Source: a virus. From it: a stretch of 64,000 nt of DNA. The notes under the pieces are model-generated. The model made no database searches. It was not told the origin of the DNA and worked only from the letters and a program-made list of their open reading frames with translations. Below are positions 1 through 7,476 of the stretch, piece after piece; within the stretch, counting starts at the first letter, position 1, and the number at the start of each line of letters is the position of its first letter. The position numbers were made by a program, and so were the translations under genes. Location: IMG/VR virus record IMGVR_UViG_3300020581_000010, positions 1 to 64,000 of that record; one strand, written 5' to 3'.

Positions 1-63
1 CATGCCGTTAGACGGTGGCTGGGGCAGTGAGGCACCGCTGCCGATGGAGACTCCCATCCCCAT
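1..63 (-). CDS. possible N-terminus of a tail-region protein, cut by window edge
   Basis: An ATG at 63 on the minus strand opens a frame that stays open to the left edge and begins MGMGVSIGSGAS. It follows the small tail protein at 119-442 and has a similar Gly/Ser/Ala style. No convincing ribosome binding site precedes the ATG, so the start and even the gene are uncertain. Confidence 0.3.
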   Translation of the reverse strand, partial: MGMGVSIGSGASLPQPPSNGM

Positions 64-118
64 CGCTATGCCGAGACTACCGCGACGTTTTCGCCGACTT
101 ATCCGCACGCTCTCACCG

Positions 119-442
119 TTAGTAGTAGCCCACGATGCCCGTAGCCCCGGTCCCGGTGTTGTAGACCTTCGTGACGCACAGTGGGTGGATGATTCCGGCC
201 GCGAGGGCACCTGACGGGATGACGATGCCCGTACTTCCCCCGACGGTGTCCACTTTCAGGGCACCAGCTACGGCGAAGCTGATGCCGCGAGTCGTCGCCG
301 CGAGGTTCGCTCCGTCGTTGGGAGTTATGAGGAAGCAATTCGGTGCCGGCCCCGCTGGCTGGACGAACGGGTCCGCCGCTGTGCCGCTGCCGGCTTGGAG
401 GGAACTGTTGCCGCCGCTGGTGCCGATATTCGCCCCTGCCAT
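119..442 (-). CDS. small tail-region structural protein, unknown family
   Basis: A 107-residue protein rich in Gly, Ala, Thr and Ser without Lys-rich or DNA-binding character. GAGAGGTGAGAC before the ATG at 442 is a good ribosome binding site. It lies 10 bases after the LamG-domain tail protein and is transcribed with it. The composition (alternating small and beta-branched residues, a VDTVGGSTGIVIPSG stretch) fits a beta-rich virion decoration or tail-fibre accessory protein. I recognise no family, so the role is inferred only from position. Confidence 0.6.
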   Translation of the reverse strand: MAGANIGTSGGNSSLQAGSGTAADPFVQPAGPAPNCFLITPNDGANLAATTRGISFAVAGALKVDTVGGSTGIVIPSGALAAGIIHPLCVTKVYNTGTGATGIVGYY

Positions 443-452
443 GTCTCACCTC

Positions 453-1547
453 TCAGAGGATGGATGCGAAGTAAGCGTTCCACGCCGTGATCTGGGCAGG
501 AGAGAACGCATAGTTGAACAGTCCGAGTTGCCGTATCTTTGCCGCGAGGAACCCGGTCCCTCCGCTCGGTGCCCCCTGCCCGACGTAGACCGGGAGATTA
601 GCCGATGTCACTGTCAGCCCGGCCGGAGTTCCGCCGACTGACACCCCGTTGCGGTAGATAAGGTCGGTCCCAGAACCGTTGCGGGTGCATATCAGGTAGA
701 CCTGGCTAGAGATGTTCTCAGCCACCGAACTTGAGCAAATGCCAGAACCGGCAGTAGTCGTCGTCACTTGGTCAAGGCTGCCAGCGGTGTTGATAGTCAG
801 CGAAGCCCCGTTGTTTCCCGACTGCGTGTTGCCGAAGATGAGCGGACTGCTGCTGGCGAACCCGGTGAACTGCAAGAGAGCCGTGAACGTGTAGGCGTTC
901 CCGATAGGGTAGTTGTTCGACGACACCATGAAGTCGTCGGTGCCGTCAGACTGCAAGCATGGGTGCCCGTTGAGCCCGGCCGCGTGGTAGGTGAACTGAT
1001 CCGCCCCGACTGCTTGAGTGAACGGGTTGCCGAGCACGTCGGTCCACGTCGGCACTGCCGCCCCATCTGCCACGCCGACGCCCATGCTCGCGTCGAGGTA
1101 GAACAGCGGGTTGTAGGTGCTTGGGAAATACGGGGCCGGTGCGACCGTGATGCCGTTGTCAACCATGCAAGAGCCGTACAGGAAACGCAGGTTGACCGTG
1201 GCGTTCGACAGGATCAGGTCGTAGCTGTACTCCCCTGAAACCAGAGCCGAGAGCAGCGATTGAGCCGCGAGCAGCGTGATCGTGCCCGAAGCTCCCCCAA
1301 GCGTGATTGTCCCCTGCCCTGCCGATGGGGAAGATGAGAACGCGAACACCAGCGGAGAAGACTGCGATTGCCCATTGCGGATTTGCAGGAGTGCCGACGT
1401 GTAGCTGGTCAGGTCGAAAGGTGCCCCCAGGTTCAAGGCCGACGCTGGCAGGCTGTTCGCTGGAGGCGAGACGCAGTTGAGCACCAGCGAGAAATCGCCG
1501 TTGGCAACGATGATCGGGATGTCGAGGCGTCCTGCAAACATGCTCAC
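453..1547 (-). CDS. LamG/concanavalin-like tail protein, putative receptor binding
   Basis: About 364 residues. The first 140 residues resemble an N-terminal virion-attachment domain (a BppU-like beta module is possible but not certain). From about residue 145 the pattern FYLDAS, W.D..GN, LQSDGTDDFMV, FTALLQF and a closing IRQLGLFNYAFSPAQI is that of LamG/Laminin_G_3 jelly-roll domains, which bind sugars. The start is GTG at 1547 or ATG at 1541 behind GTAAGG. It lies at the downstream end of the tail operon, where receptor-binding proteins usually sit. The carbohydrate-binding role is inferred from the fold. Confidence 0.7.
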   Translation of the reverse strand: MSMFAGRLDIPIIVANGDFSLVLNCVSPPANSLPASALNLGAPFDLTSYTSALLQIRNGQSQSSPLVFAFSSSPSAGQGTITLGGASGTITLLAAQSLLSALVSGEYSYDLILSNATVNLRFLYGSCMVDNGITVAPAPYFPSTYNPLFYLDASMGVGVADGAAVPTWTDVLGNPFTQAVGADQFTYHAAGLNGHPCLQSDGTDDFMVSSNNYPIGNAYTFTALLQFTGFASSSPLIFGNTQSGNNGASLTINTAGSLDQVTTTTAGSGICSSSVAENISSQVYLICTRNGSGTDLIYRNGVSVGGTPAGLTVTSANLPVYVGQGAPSGGTGFLAAKIRQLGLFNYAFSPAQITAWNAYFASIL

Positions 1548-1582
1548 ACCTTACCGCTATCGCGGCACGAATTCCAGCACGA

Positions 1583-1705
1583 TCAACGGTATACCGTCAC
1601 CGTCACGGACGGATTGAGGACCACGACCAAGTAGACGGCCGTGGGCGTCGTGATGACGAGGTTGCCGAAAGGCCACTGCTTGACGGCCAGGTTAGGCTGG
1701 GGCAT
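1583..1705 (-). CDS. 40-residue small protein of the tail operon
   Basis: A short frame starting MPQPNLAVKQW, ending VTVTVYR, with CGAGGT nine bases before its ATG. It is hydrophobic and beta-prone (TAVYLVVVLNPSVTVTV) with no charged cluster. It sits between the prepilin-like gene on the other strand and the LamG tail protein, 35 bases before the latter. Possibly a minor virion peptide. No family recognised. Confidence 0.5.
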   Translation of the reverse strand: MPQPNLAVKQWPFGNLVITTPTAVYLVVVLNPSVTVTVYR

Positions 1706-1757
1706 GTCGGTTATACCTCGAAATACGCTTGTTCACTTCCGCTGTTGAAAATCCTTG

Positions 1758-1766
1758 TGGTACAAT
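1758..1766 (+). promoter_or_regulatory. extended -10 promoter for the prepilin-like gene
   Basis: TGGTACAAT is an extended -10 element (TGnTAnnnT) 37 bases before the ATG at 1803. No strong -35 is present at normal spacing. A gene-specific promoter facing against the surrounding tail operon is typical of phage morons. Confidence 0.45.
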
Positions 1767-1802
1767 TGGGGCGGCCAGCGTCAGCAAACAGGAGCCATTC
1801 TA

Positions 1803-2681
1803 ATGAAACGCCGTGCATTCACCCTCATCGAACTGCTCGTGGTCATTGCGATCATCGCCATCCTCGTCGGAATGCTGGTGCCGGCGGTCCAGTCCGTCCG
1901 CGTTGCTGCCGCCCGCACGCAGACGGTGAACAACCTCAAGACCTGTGCCCAGGCCAGCATCAACTTCCACATGCAGTACCGATTCCTGCCCTGCAACGGG
2001 TCGGTGGTGTCCAACAATTTCATCGTCTTCCAGAAAGTCGCCCCGAACAATTGGGCCTGTCAGTCCGACGTTGAGTCCGGTTCGTGGGCTTACCAGATAC
2101 TCCCATTTGCCGAGAATTCGCAGCTGTACGGCGTCCCCCACACCGGACCTTGGCTCCCGTCGTCAATGCCATACTTCCGGCTCCCGCAAGCGAGCGTGCA
2201 GTGGATGTCAACCAAGGTCTTCTGGCTCCTCGACCCTGTTCGCGGCCGGGCCGGTTCGTACACTTCCGGCCAGTTCCAAGGTAGCCAGACGGACTACGCC
2301 ATCAACGCTTGGCTCAACTCACCCACTGGAAATCTCGGCGACACTGACAGCCATCTATCACTCATGGGTATCAGGGACGGCACCAGCAACACTATCCTGA
2401 TCGGCATGGCGGGCATGTCAACCGACGACTACTATACCGGCGTTACCTCCGTCTGGAACCGAACTTGGTGGGTCGGCGGACTTGCAGGCACAGGTCGCAA
2501 TCTTCCAGTGAGCGAGATGGATGTCAAGGGTCCGAACTCCGCAGGCCAGTGGGGTTCCGGCTACTCGGGCACAATGCCGTGGTCCTTCTGCGATGCGTCC
2601 GTGCGGTCAATCGCTTACGGTGTCAACCTGCAATCGCTCCTCACCCCGAATGGTAACGATTCGATCCCGGCGATTGATTGA
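1803..2681 (+). CDS. DUF1559 (SBP_bac_10) prepilin-like protein
   Basis: 292 residues beginning MKRRAFTLIELLVVIAIIAI, the type IV prepilin leader: short basic leader, cleavage expected before Phe5, Glu at mature position 5, then a hydrophobic helix. The rest has the DUF1559 layout, ending with a MGIRDGTSNTILIG motif near residue 200 (the DG motif of the family) and a PWSFCDASVRS C-terminal block. CAGGAGCC precedes the ATG; an upstream in-frame start lacks a leader. The family is a hallmark of Planctomycetota, where dozens of copies per genome occur and are thought to be exported pseudopilins. Here it is the only plus-strand gene in the tail block, with its own promoter, so it reads as a moron acquired from the host. 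Its 3' end overlaps the convergent methyltransferase by 41 bases. Confidence 0.88.
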   Translation: MKRRAFTLIELLVVIAIIAILVGMLVPAVQSVRVAAARTQTVNNLKTCAQASINFHMQYRFLPCNGSVVSNNFIVFQKVAPNNWACQSDVESGSWAYQILPFAENSQLYGVPHTGPWLPSSMPYFRLPQASVQWMSTKVFWLLDPVRGRAGSYTSGQFQGSQTDYAINAWLNSPTGNLGDTDSHLSLMGIRDGTSNTILIGMAGMSTDDYYTGVTSVWNRTWWVGGLAGTGRNLPVSEMDVKGPNSAGQWGSGYSGTMPWSFCDASVRSIAYGVNLQSLLTPNGNDSIPAID

Positions 2682-3213
2682 GCCCTTTTCCCCAGAAGTA
2701 CAGGTCGTGATGGTCGCGGTCAATCTCGGCCGCGAATCGCTTGAACGCTCTACCTATCTCAATCGCCTGATTTATCGACAGCGGGCGATAGAAGTCCTGC
2801 CACCCCTCGCGTGCCGCCGTCCCAGGCGATGCGTCCGGGTCGTTCGCCACCGTGCCGTGTTCCGGCCTGCCATTCGCAGCACAAGTGAAGAGGAACAATC
2901 CGTCAGGCTTGAGCAGCTCGACGATCCTCTTGACGGACTGCTCAAGCCGCTTGTCGTGCTCGAATACCTCCGTGCAGATGATCGTGTCGTAGATTTCAAG
3001 CTGGCCCGGCAAGTACTCCTCAATCAGGCAGACTTGATCGACGTTTTCACCTTCCGCTAGGTCGATGCCGGTGTACTCGCAGTTTACGAATAGGCCGCGA
3101 TTCGTGCCGTTCACGTCCATCGACCCGCAGTCGAGTACTCGCTTGCCGACGAATGATCGTGGGAACACGGACTGAACTCGGCAGCAGAAATTCCGCTGTG
3201 CGTCATGAGCCAT
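2641..3213 (-). CDS. SAM-dependent methyltransferase
   Basis: About 190 residues, class I Rossmann methyltransferase. RVLDCGSMDVNG is motif I, YTGIDLAEG supplies the acidic residue of motif II, DTIICTEVFEHD is motif IV/post-II and LLKPDGLFLFTC is motif V. The size and the CTEVFEH signature match Methyltransf_11/25-type enzymes that act on small molecules or glycans rather than DNA. It is the last gene of a cassette with two glycosyltransferases and a dioxygenase, so a sugar or virion-glycan acceptor is likely. Its start lies inside the end of the glycosyltransferase-like gene at 3203-3934. Confidence 0.75.
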   Translation of the reverse strand: MAHDAQRNFCCRVQSVFPRSFVGKRVLDCGSMDVNGTNRGLFVNCEYTGIDLAEGENVDQVCLIEEYLPGQLEIYDTIICTEVFEHDKRLEQSVKRIVELLKPDGLFLFTCAANGRPEHGTVANDPDASPGTAAREGWQDFYRPLSINQAIEIGRAFKRFAAEIDRDHHDLYFWGKGLNQSPGSNRYHSG

Positions 3214-3934
3214 AGCTGAACCCTTCAACCTCGAATGGGAAGGTAAATATCTGCGGGCCTTCCCAGAGGAACCCGTTGCGACAGCAGAACGATTCGACGT
3301 GGTGCCACCCCTCCGACCCGAGCCACGTCTCGACGTACATCCGGTCCCGCCACGAATGCCCGGCCCATCGCATGTCTGGTCCGTGCCGCCGACGGTATTC
3401 TTCCGGACTCTGGAGGGAAGCTATCCAGTCACAGCGTGCCATCCAGAAGTTCCCGCAGAAGTGGGGGAAGTCTGGCAATTCCTGCCACGACACCCCGCAC
3501 ATATCGGCCACGGCGAGCAATTCGAGGTTCTTCCGCCAATCGGCGATTACGTGCTTTGCCATCACCCGCCGCCACTGCCGCTTGATAGGACACCCCTGGG
3601 CAGATACTCCCTTGGTGTGGAAGTACAGGACCGCCCTGTCTTGATTTTCTTGAGCGAACTTGTGGAGCTTGCACAGCGTCGGGCCTTCGTACAGGCTCAG
3701 GTCATCGTTTACATAGCGGACGAAGATTGAGACATCGAATGTCCTCGCAAAAGCCGTGAGCCACGTCGCGTCGGCTATCGTGCCGAGCACGCAAGCGGTC
3801 GCTCCCCTCAGCCCGACGTGTGCCATGAGCCGTAACTGCTCCTCGACCACTTGCTGCCAGTTCCCCATGCAGGAGACGTGGTAGAAGACGGAGAGCTGAC
3901 TCGGCGGTTTCAGATCGGCACGCCGCAAGGCCAT
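3203..3934 (-). CDS. glycosyltransferase-like protein
   Basis: 243 residues. LSVFYHVSCMGNWQQVVEEQ at the start and VLYFHTKGVS in the middle recall rhamnan-synthesis/DUF616-type and related sugar-transfer proteins, where the HTKG motif is conserved. FCGNFWMARCDWI and AGHSWRDRMYVETWLGS are the other conserved-looking blocks. The gene lies between a StrG-like dioxygenase and a methyltransferase in one co-directional cassette. The family call rests on motif memory, so the acceptor and donor are unknown. Confidence 0.6.
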   Translation of the reverse strand: MALRRADLKPPSQLSVFYHVSCMGNWQQVVEEQLRLMAHVGLRGATACVLGTIADATWLTAFARTFDVSIFVRYVNDDLSLYEGPTLCKLHKFAQENQDRAVLYFHTKGVSAQGCPIKRQWRRVMAKHVIADWRKNLELLAVADMCGVSWQELPDFPHFCGNFWMARCDWIASLQSPEEYRRRHGPDMRWAGHSWRDRMYVETWLGSEGWHHVESFCCRNGFLWEGPQIFTFPFEVEGFSYGS

Positions 3935-3953
3935 CCGGCTCTCAAACGCTTCC

Positions 3954-4598
3954 CTATTGTGGTAGTCGCTCGTAGTACCCTCCGATCAAGTGCGGCGTGC
4001 CTGTGTTGATGGACTTCCCGGGCCAGTGTGGGTCGTAGTCTTCCTCACGCATGACGCGGAAGTCGAGGGACACGCGGGTCTGGCCGGACTCGTTGATCTT
4101 GTTGCCGTGCTTCAGGTCCACGCCGGAGAAGATCGCGTATTCGCCAGGAGTGAGCAGCAATGGGTAGGCTTTCGGAGACTGCCGCTGCGATTCGACCCAT
4201 ACGGTGTTCTGCTCGTTCGTAGGCGTCAGCGGCAGCCAGACGTTCAAGGCTCTCGGCTGGTGCCCGTAATCGCGGTCGCGGTGCCACTCGCCCACAGCGA
4301 CATTGCCGGGGAAGTGTATGCGGATGTTAGGCGTCTTCTGGTAGACTAGCCTGCCGCCGCCGTCGATGTTGTGGGCTATCCTGTCCTCAAGGAACGAATG
4401 GTACAGTGGCAAGAGGTCAGCGATGCGGCTGTAGAACAGCTTGTGGAATTCCGTGCTCTGGTCGGTCGCTCTGGTCAGCGGAGCGTCCAAGAGGACTCGC
4501 GTATCGTAGTGCAGTCTGTGGAGGCAGTCTACGCCGAGCACGTCTTCGATGATGTCCGAGAATGGGTGTTTCTCCGAGTCGTACTTGAATCTCCGCAT
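3954..4598 (-). CDS. StrG-like 2-oxoglutarate/Fe(II) dioxygenase
   Basis: 214 residues. GEWHRDRDYGHQ gives the HxD iron ligands, LKHGNKINESGQTRVSLDFR the distal His and the 2-oxoglutarate-binding Arg; LNVWLPLTPTNEQNTVWVES lies between, as in proteins of the streptomycin StrG family and the phytanoyl-CoA dioxygenase fold. The start at MRRFKYDSEKHP is chosen because AGGAGGTAGGG precedes it; the frame upstream is low-complexity Arg-rich shadow. It probably hydroxylates or oxidises a sugar or an attached group made by the neighbouring glycosyltransferases. Confidence 0.72.
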   Translation of the reverse strand: MRRFKYDSEKHPFSDIIEDVLGVDCLHRLHYDTRVLLDAPLTRATDQSTEFHKLFYSRIADLLPLYHSFLEDRIAHNIDGGGRLVYQKTPNIRIHFPGNVAVGEWHRDRDYGHQPRALNVWLPLTPTNEQNTVWVESQRQSPKAYPLLLTPGEYAIFSGVDLKHGNKINESGQTRVSLDFRVMREEDYDPHWPGKSINTGTPHLIGGYYERLPQ

Positions 4599-4600
4599 CC

Positions 4601-5905
4601 CTACCTCCTGATTGTCGCCAGACACTCCTCGACCGTCCCCTTCGCCACGATGACATCGGCGTCGGTCGCCTGCCTCAGCATATCGGCAGTCACGCCATGA
4701 TGCCACACCACCGCGATGCCGTTGGCTATCCTCTCGCACTCCATTTGTAGCGTCTTGACGATTGTTCCGAGCTGGCCGATGTCTCTGCCGTTCGCTTCCC
4801 ACTCGCGGAGCCCGTTGTCGAGGTCCGTCACCGGGTCTCTCCAGTACCCGGTGTGCCACCCGTAGGAGCGTAGCTGTGAGGCTGTCGCACGGCCGGTTTC
4901 TAAGAGGACGATGAACCTCTTCGGGGCAGGAATCATCGGCCGCTTTATGCTGGCCTGAATCTGCTCACGTGCCTCCTTGATCGTCGGTGCCATGATGAGG
5001 ACCACCGGACCAGCCCAGAATCGCTTGACAAGTTCCACGGTGACTTGTGGGTGCCAGATTCCAAGGTAGACGTTCTCCTGCGAGACGCACTCCCATTGCA
5101 GGTCGTGCAGCCATCGCACGAAGGCGTTCAGGTCCGGCTTGTCCTCCTTGAAGACTGTCAAGAGCCCGTTGTCGATATCGGACGTTGGGTTCCGGTCGTA
5201 CCCGGTGTGGATGCCGGATTCGCGGAGTGCGGCGACAACTTCCTTTGGGCAGTCGAGCACGAAGACGTGTTCCTCACCCTTCGGGCTCTTCCAGAACTTC
5301 GTGGGATTCACCCTGCCGTTGATGTCGCTCTGGGACTTTACTTGCCCGAACAGGAACGGGTCCGGGGCGTAGACGTTATAGCCAGGTTGCAGTGGACCCA
5401 TGATATGGTCGCAGTGGGTCTGGCTTGAGGGGGCACGCCAGATTGAGTACAGGTCTCGCATGAACCGCCCGCGTATGGCGTAGGCGTGCGTCCGCTGACA
5501 GTTCATGCACCTGACAACCCCGTCGCTCACCTTGCGTGGGCCCTGGATATGCTGACCTCCGAGCATGAGCTGCTCCCAATCCGACGGCACGGCAGCGAAG
5601 AATCGCTCGCAGTCTTCAAGGAAAGTTGACATCACCGTAGCATCGTCTTCGAGGACCAGCAGCGACTTCACGTCGTCTAGGATGGCGGATTGGAGGATGG
5701 TGACGTGGGACTGGAGGCACCCGTATACGGCGTCGGTCGATTGCCACCCACGAGGAGTCGGCACGATCTTCCCATCGACGGCAGGGAATATCTCGGGATC
5801 ACGGAATGGCCAGCCCTTGGCGAGCACGTCAGTGCGGAACGCGGCAAGGCGGTCAGGCCGACGCCGCAGGTTGATGAGGCAAACACGGTCGAATAGGTCT
5901 CTCAT
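4601..5905 (-). CDS. GT25-type glycosyltransferase with a duplicated C-terminal domain
   Basis: 434 residues. The N-terminal 190 residues have the glycosyltransferase family 25 pattern: VCLINLRRRPDRL, FPAVDGK, CLQSHVTILQSA and LLVLEDDA, the last being the DxD-like metal site. Residues about 210-430 hold two copies of a 100-residue module, each with H-T-G-Y-x-R-(N/D)-P-x-(S/T)-D-(I/L)-D-N-G-L (near 233-248 and 351-366). This repeat is not part of GT25 and I do not recognise it. The start MRDLFDR overlaps the previous stop as ATGA. GT25 enzymes transfer hexoses in LPS or to protein hydroxylysine, so the enzyme may decorate virion proteins or host surface glycan. Confidence 0.75.
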   Translation of the reverse strand: MRDLFDRVCLINLRRRPDRLAAFRTDVLAKGWPFRDPEIFPAVDGKIVPTPRGWQSTDAVYGCLQSHVTILQSAILDDVKSLLVLEDDATVMSTFLEDCERFFAAVPSDWEQLMLGGQHIQGPRKVSDGVVRCMNCQRTHAYAIRGRFMRDLYSIWRAPSSQTHCDHIMGPLQPGYNVYAPDPFLFGQVKSQSDINGRVNPTKFWKSPKGEEHVFVLDCPKEVVAALRESGIHTGYDRNPTSDIDNGLLTVFKEDKPDLNAFVRWLHDLQWECVSQENVYLGIWHPQVTVELVKRFWAGPVVLIMAPTIKEAREQIQASIKRPMIPAPKRFIVLLETGRATASQLRSYGWHTGYWRDPVTDLDNGLREWEANGRDIGQLGTIVKTLQMECERIANGIAVVWHHGVTADMLRQATDADVIVAKGTVEECLATIRR

Positions 5906-6234
5906 TCTTTCCATTTGCCTAACGGACACTTCTGCTCTGCCCATCCGGCCTTGACATACATGCCGCACCCGCATTCCTTGCACGACAGGCGTTGCTGATC
6001 GAATCGGTCACACCCTTTGCAGATCGTGAGCCGCTGTTGCCTCATTTCTTCCGAGACTAGCTTCATGCCGCTGGTGACGTGTTGCCAAGTAGCTTTGCCA
6101 AGATTAATCGCCTTCTGGAATAGGCCGGGCTCTGGCCTATTTCCGATTGCATCCCAGTGCTTTCGGAAGCCCGGGTTATTGCGGTATCGGTCGCAGAAAA
6201 AGCAGTCAGGTTTATCGCAAAGACATGGTCTCAT
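5902..6234 (-). CDS. zinc-ribbon protein next to glycosyltransferases
   Basis: 110 residues with two Cys clusters: CLCDKPDCFFC at the start and ICKGC...SCKECGCGMY...KCPLGKW at the end. The CPLGKW ending after a CxxCGC knuckle is found in small phage proteins that accompany glycosyltransferase genes. It overlaps both neighbours by four bases (ATGA), so it is translationally coupled to the GT25 gene. The function is unknown; a zinc-binding accessory of the glycosylation cassette is an inference. Confidence 0.6.
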   Translation of the reverse strand: MRPCLCDKPDCFFCDRYRNNPGFRKHWDAIGNRPEPGLFQKAINLGKATWQHVTSGMKLVSEEMRQQRLTICKGCDRFDQQRLSCKECGCGMYVKAGWAEQKCPLGKWKE

Positions 6235-6986
6235 GATGTTATGATAGCGTCGTTGAATCCGACTGCACAAGGATCGCACACAGTAGTCCCGGCTCCTGGG
6301 CAAAATGTGCAAAGTGATATATCCGTCTGGCACGCTAGCGCACAACCCATGTCTCCATTGTTCGCGGCCGGTTCAATTGCATAGAAGGTTGCTGGATTTT
6401 GTGGAAGAGTCCAAGAAAACGGGACGCATGTAAACGAATCTCCGCTAGTCGTCTCTTGGTCACAAAATGTCGGGTTAACGCATTGCGTTTGACAAGAACC
6501 TTGGATTGCAAAGTCGCTATTTCCGATGCACTGCATGAATAAGGCTAGATACTCAGTACAATTGAAAGGCCCTGGTGGAGGTGTGTCGCTTGCATAGCAG
6601 GCGGAATACCATCCTGACTCAATGCCCCAAGGATTAGATGGATAGAATGGGTTTGTCAAGTGGTATATCAGAGGTATCGGATTCGGAAGCGTACTCCACG
6701 TCATTGCCCATCCTGCACATATAAAAGGCAAAGTTAATCCTGAATATGATAAGTATAGAGTCGGCGGGTTCTCGGCGAACGCTAAGCCGCACGCACCCGC
6801 CATGCAAGGATTATACGGACCTATCGACGATGCCGCACTTCCGGACGGATGTATGATGGAACCTGACCTGGCGATTGACCTAGAAGCACTTGATGAACTT
6901 GACGAAGAACTGCTCGATGACGACCCAGGACAGCAGCAAGAGCCGTCGTATGTCTTAGTTACCGTGTATATCTTTCCGGGCGTCAT
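6231..6986 (-). CDS. Ser-tract, Cys-rich virion-region protein
   Basis: 251 residues. A short N-terminus with CCCPG is followed by twelve consecutive Ser residues and more Ser-rich sequence up to about residue 55. The remaining 200 residues carry many Cys and aromatic residues, suggesting a disulfide-rich exported or virion-surface domain. The DNA is visibly more AT-rich than its neighbours, which hints at a separate origin. It lies directly before the glycosyltransferase cassette. The Ser tract may be a linker or an O-glycosylation acceptor. No family recognised. Confidence 0.6.
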   Translation of the reverse strand: MTPGKIYTVTKTYDGSCCCPGSSSSSSSSSSSSASRSIARSGSIIHPSGSAASSIGPYNPCMAGACGLAFAENPPTLYLSYSGLTLPFICAGWAMTWSTLPNPIPLIYHLTNPFYPSNPWGIESGWYSACYASDTPPPGPFNCTEYLALFMQCIGNSDFAIQGSCQTQCVNPTFCDQETTSGDSFTCVPFSWTLPQNPATFYAIEPAANNGDMGCALACQTDISLCTFCPGAGTTVCDPCAVGFNDAIITS

Positions 6987-6987
6987 A

Positions 6988-7473
6988 TCAGCAGTGACCT
7001 TGGCTTATCGTCGTGCCCGGTGGGAAGCACACGCAGATGTATGTCTCAGTGACTACAATTTGCCCGTTGACGCAAGCTGCCGTGACGCCGACGAGCAGAG
7101 ACGTACATACGTTAGAACTTGAACCGGACGACGTTGGTGGTGAGCCGCAGCAAGCATCGAATTCGTAGGTCGGATTTCCGCCGACCATTGTCTTGAACCG
7201 CATCCACCGAAAAGATGGGAACGGCACTAGGTTGTTATTCGCCTCAGTCGCTCCACCGCTGCCGATTGCTCCGGGCGTCCCAATAGTGACTGCCGCTGAC
7301 CCTGATCTTGCCCCCGCTTGAGGCTGTGGTGTTCCGGTAGCGTCGTAGACCTGTTCGTTCCAGTCGTAGACGTAGATGCCGTTGACGAGCGTAGCGGCAG
7401 TGATTTCGGCGAGGAATATTGCCTCAAACCACCCCGGCCCCTTGTCGTCGTCGTAGCTGCCGAGTCCGCTCAT
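6988..7473 (-). CDS. tail-tip region protein with Cys-rich C-terminus
   Basis: 161 residues. The first half (GPGWFEAIFLAEITA, NGIYVYDWNEQVYD) looks like a beta-structured tail protein. The second half has CCGSPPTSSGSSSNVC and CVCFPPGTT, similar in style to the Ser/Cys sequence of the next protein. It is three bases downstream of the 426-residue tail protein. Structural role inferred from position only. Confidence 0.6.
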   Translation of the reverse strand: MSGLGSYDDDKGPGWFEAIFLAEITAATLVNGIYVYDWNEQVYDATGTPQPQAGARSGSAAVTIGTPGAIGSGGATEANNNLVPFPSFRWMRFKTMVGGNPTYEFDACCGSPPTSSGSSSNVCTSLLVGVTAACVNGQIVVTETYICVCFPPGTTISQGHC

Positions 7474-7476
7474 GTC

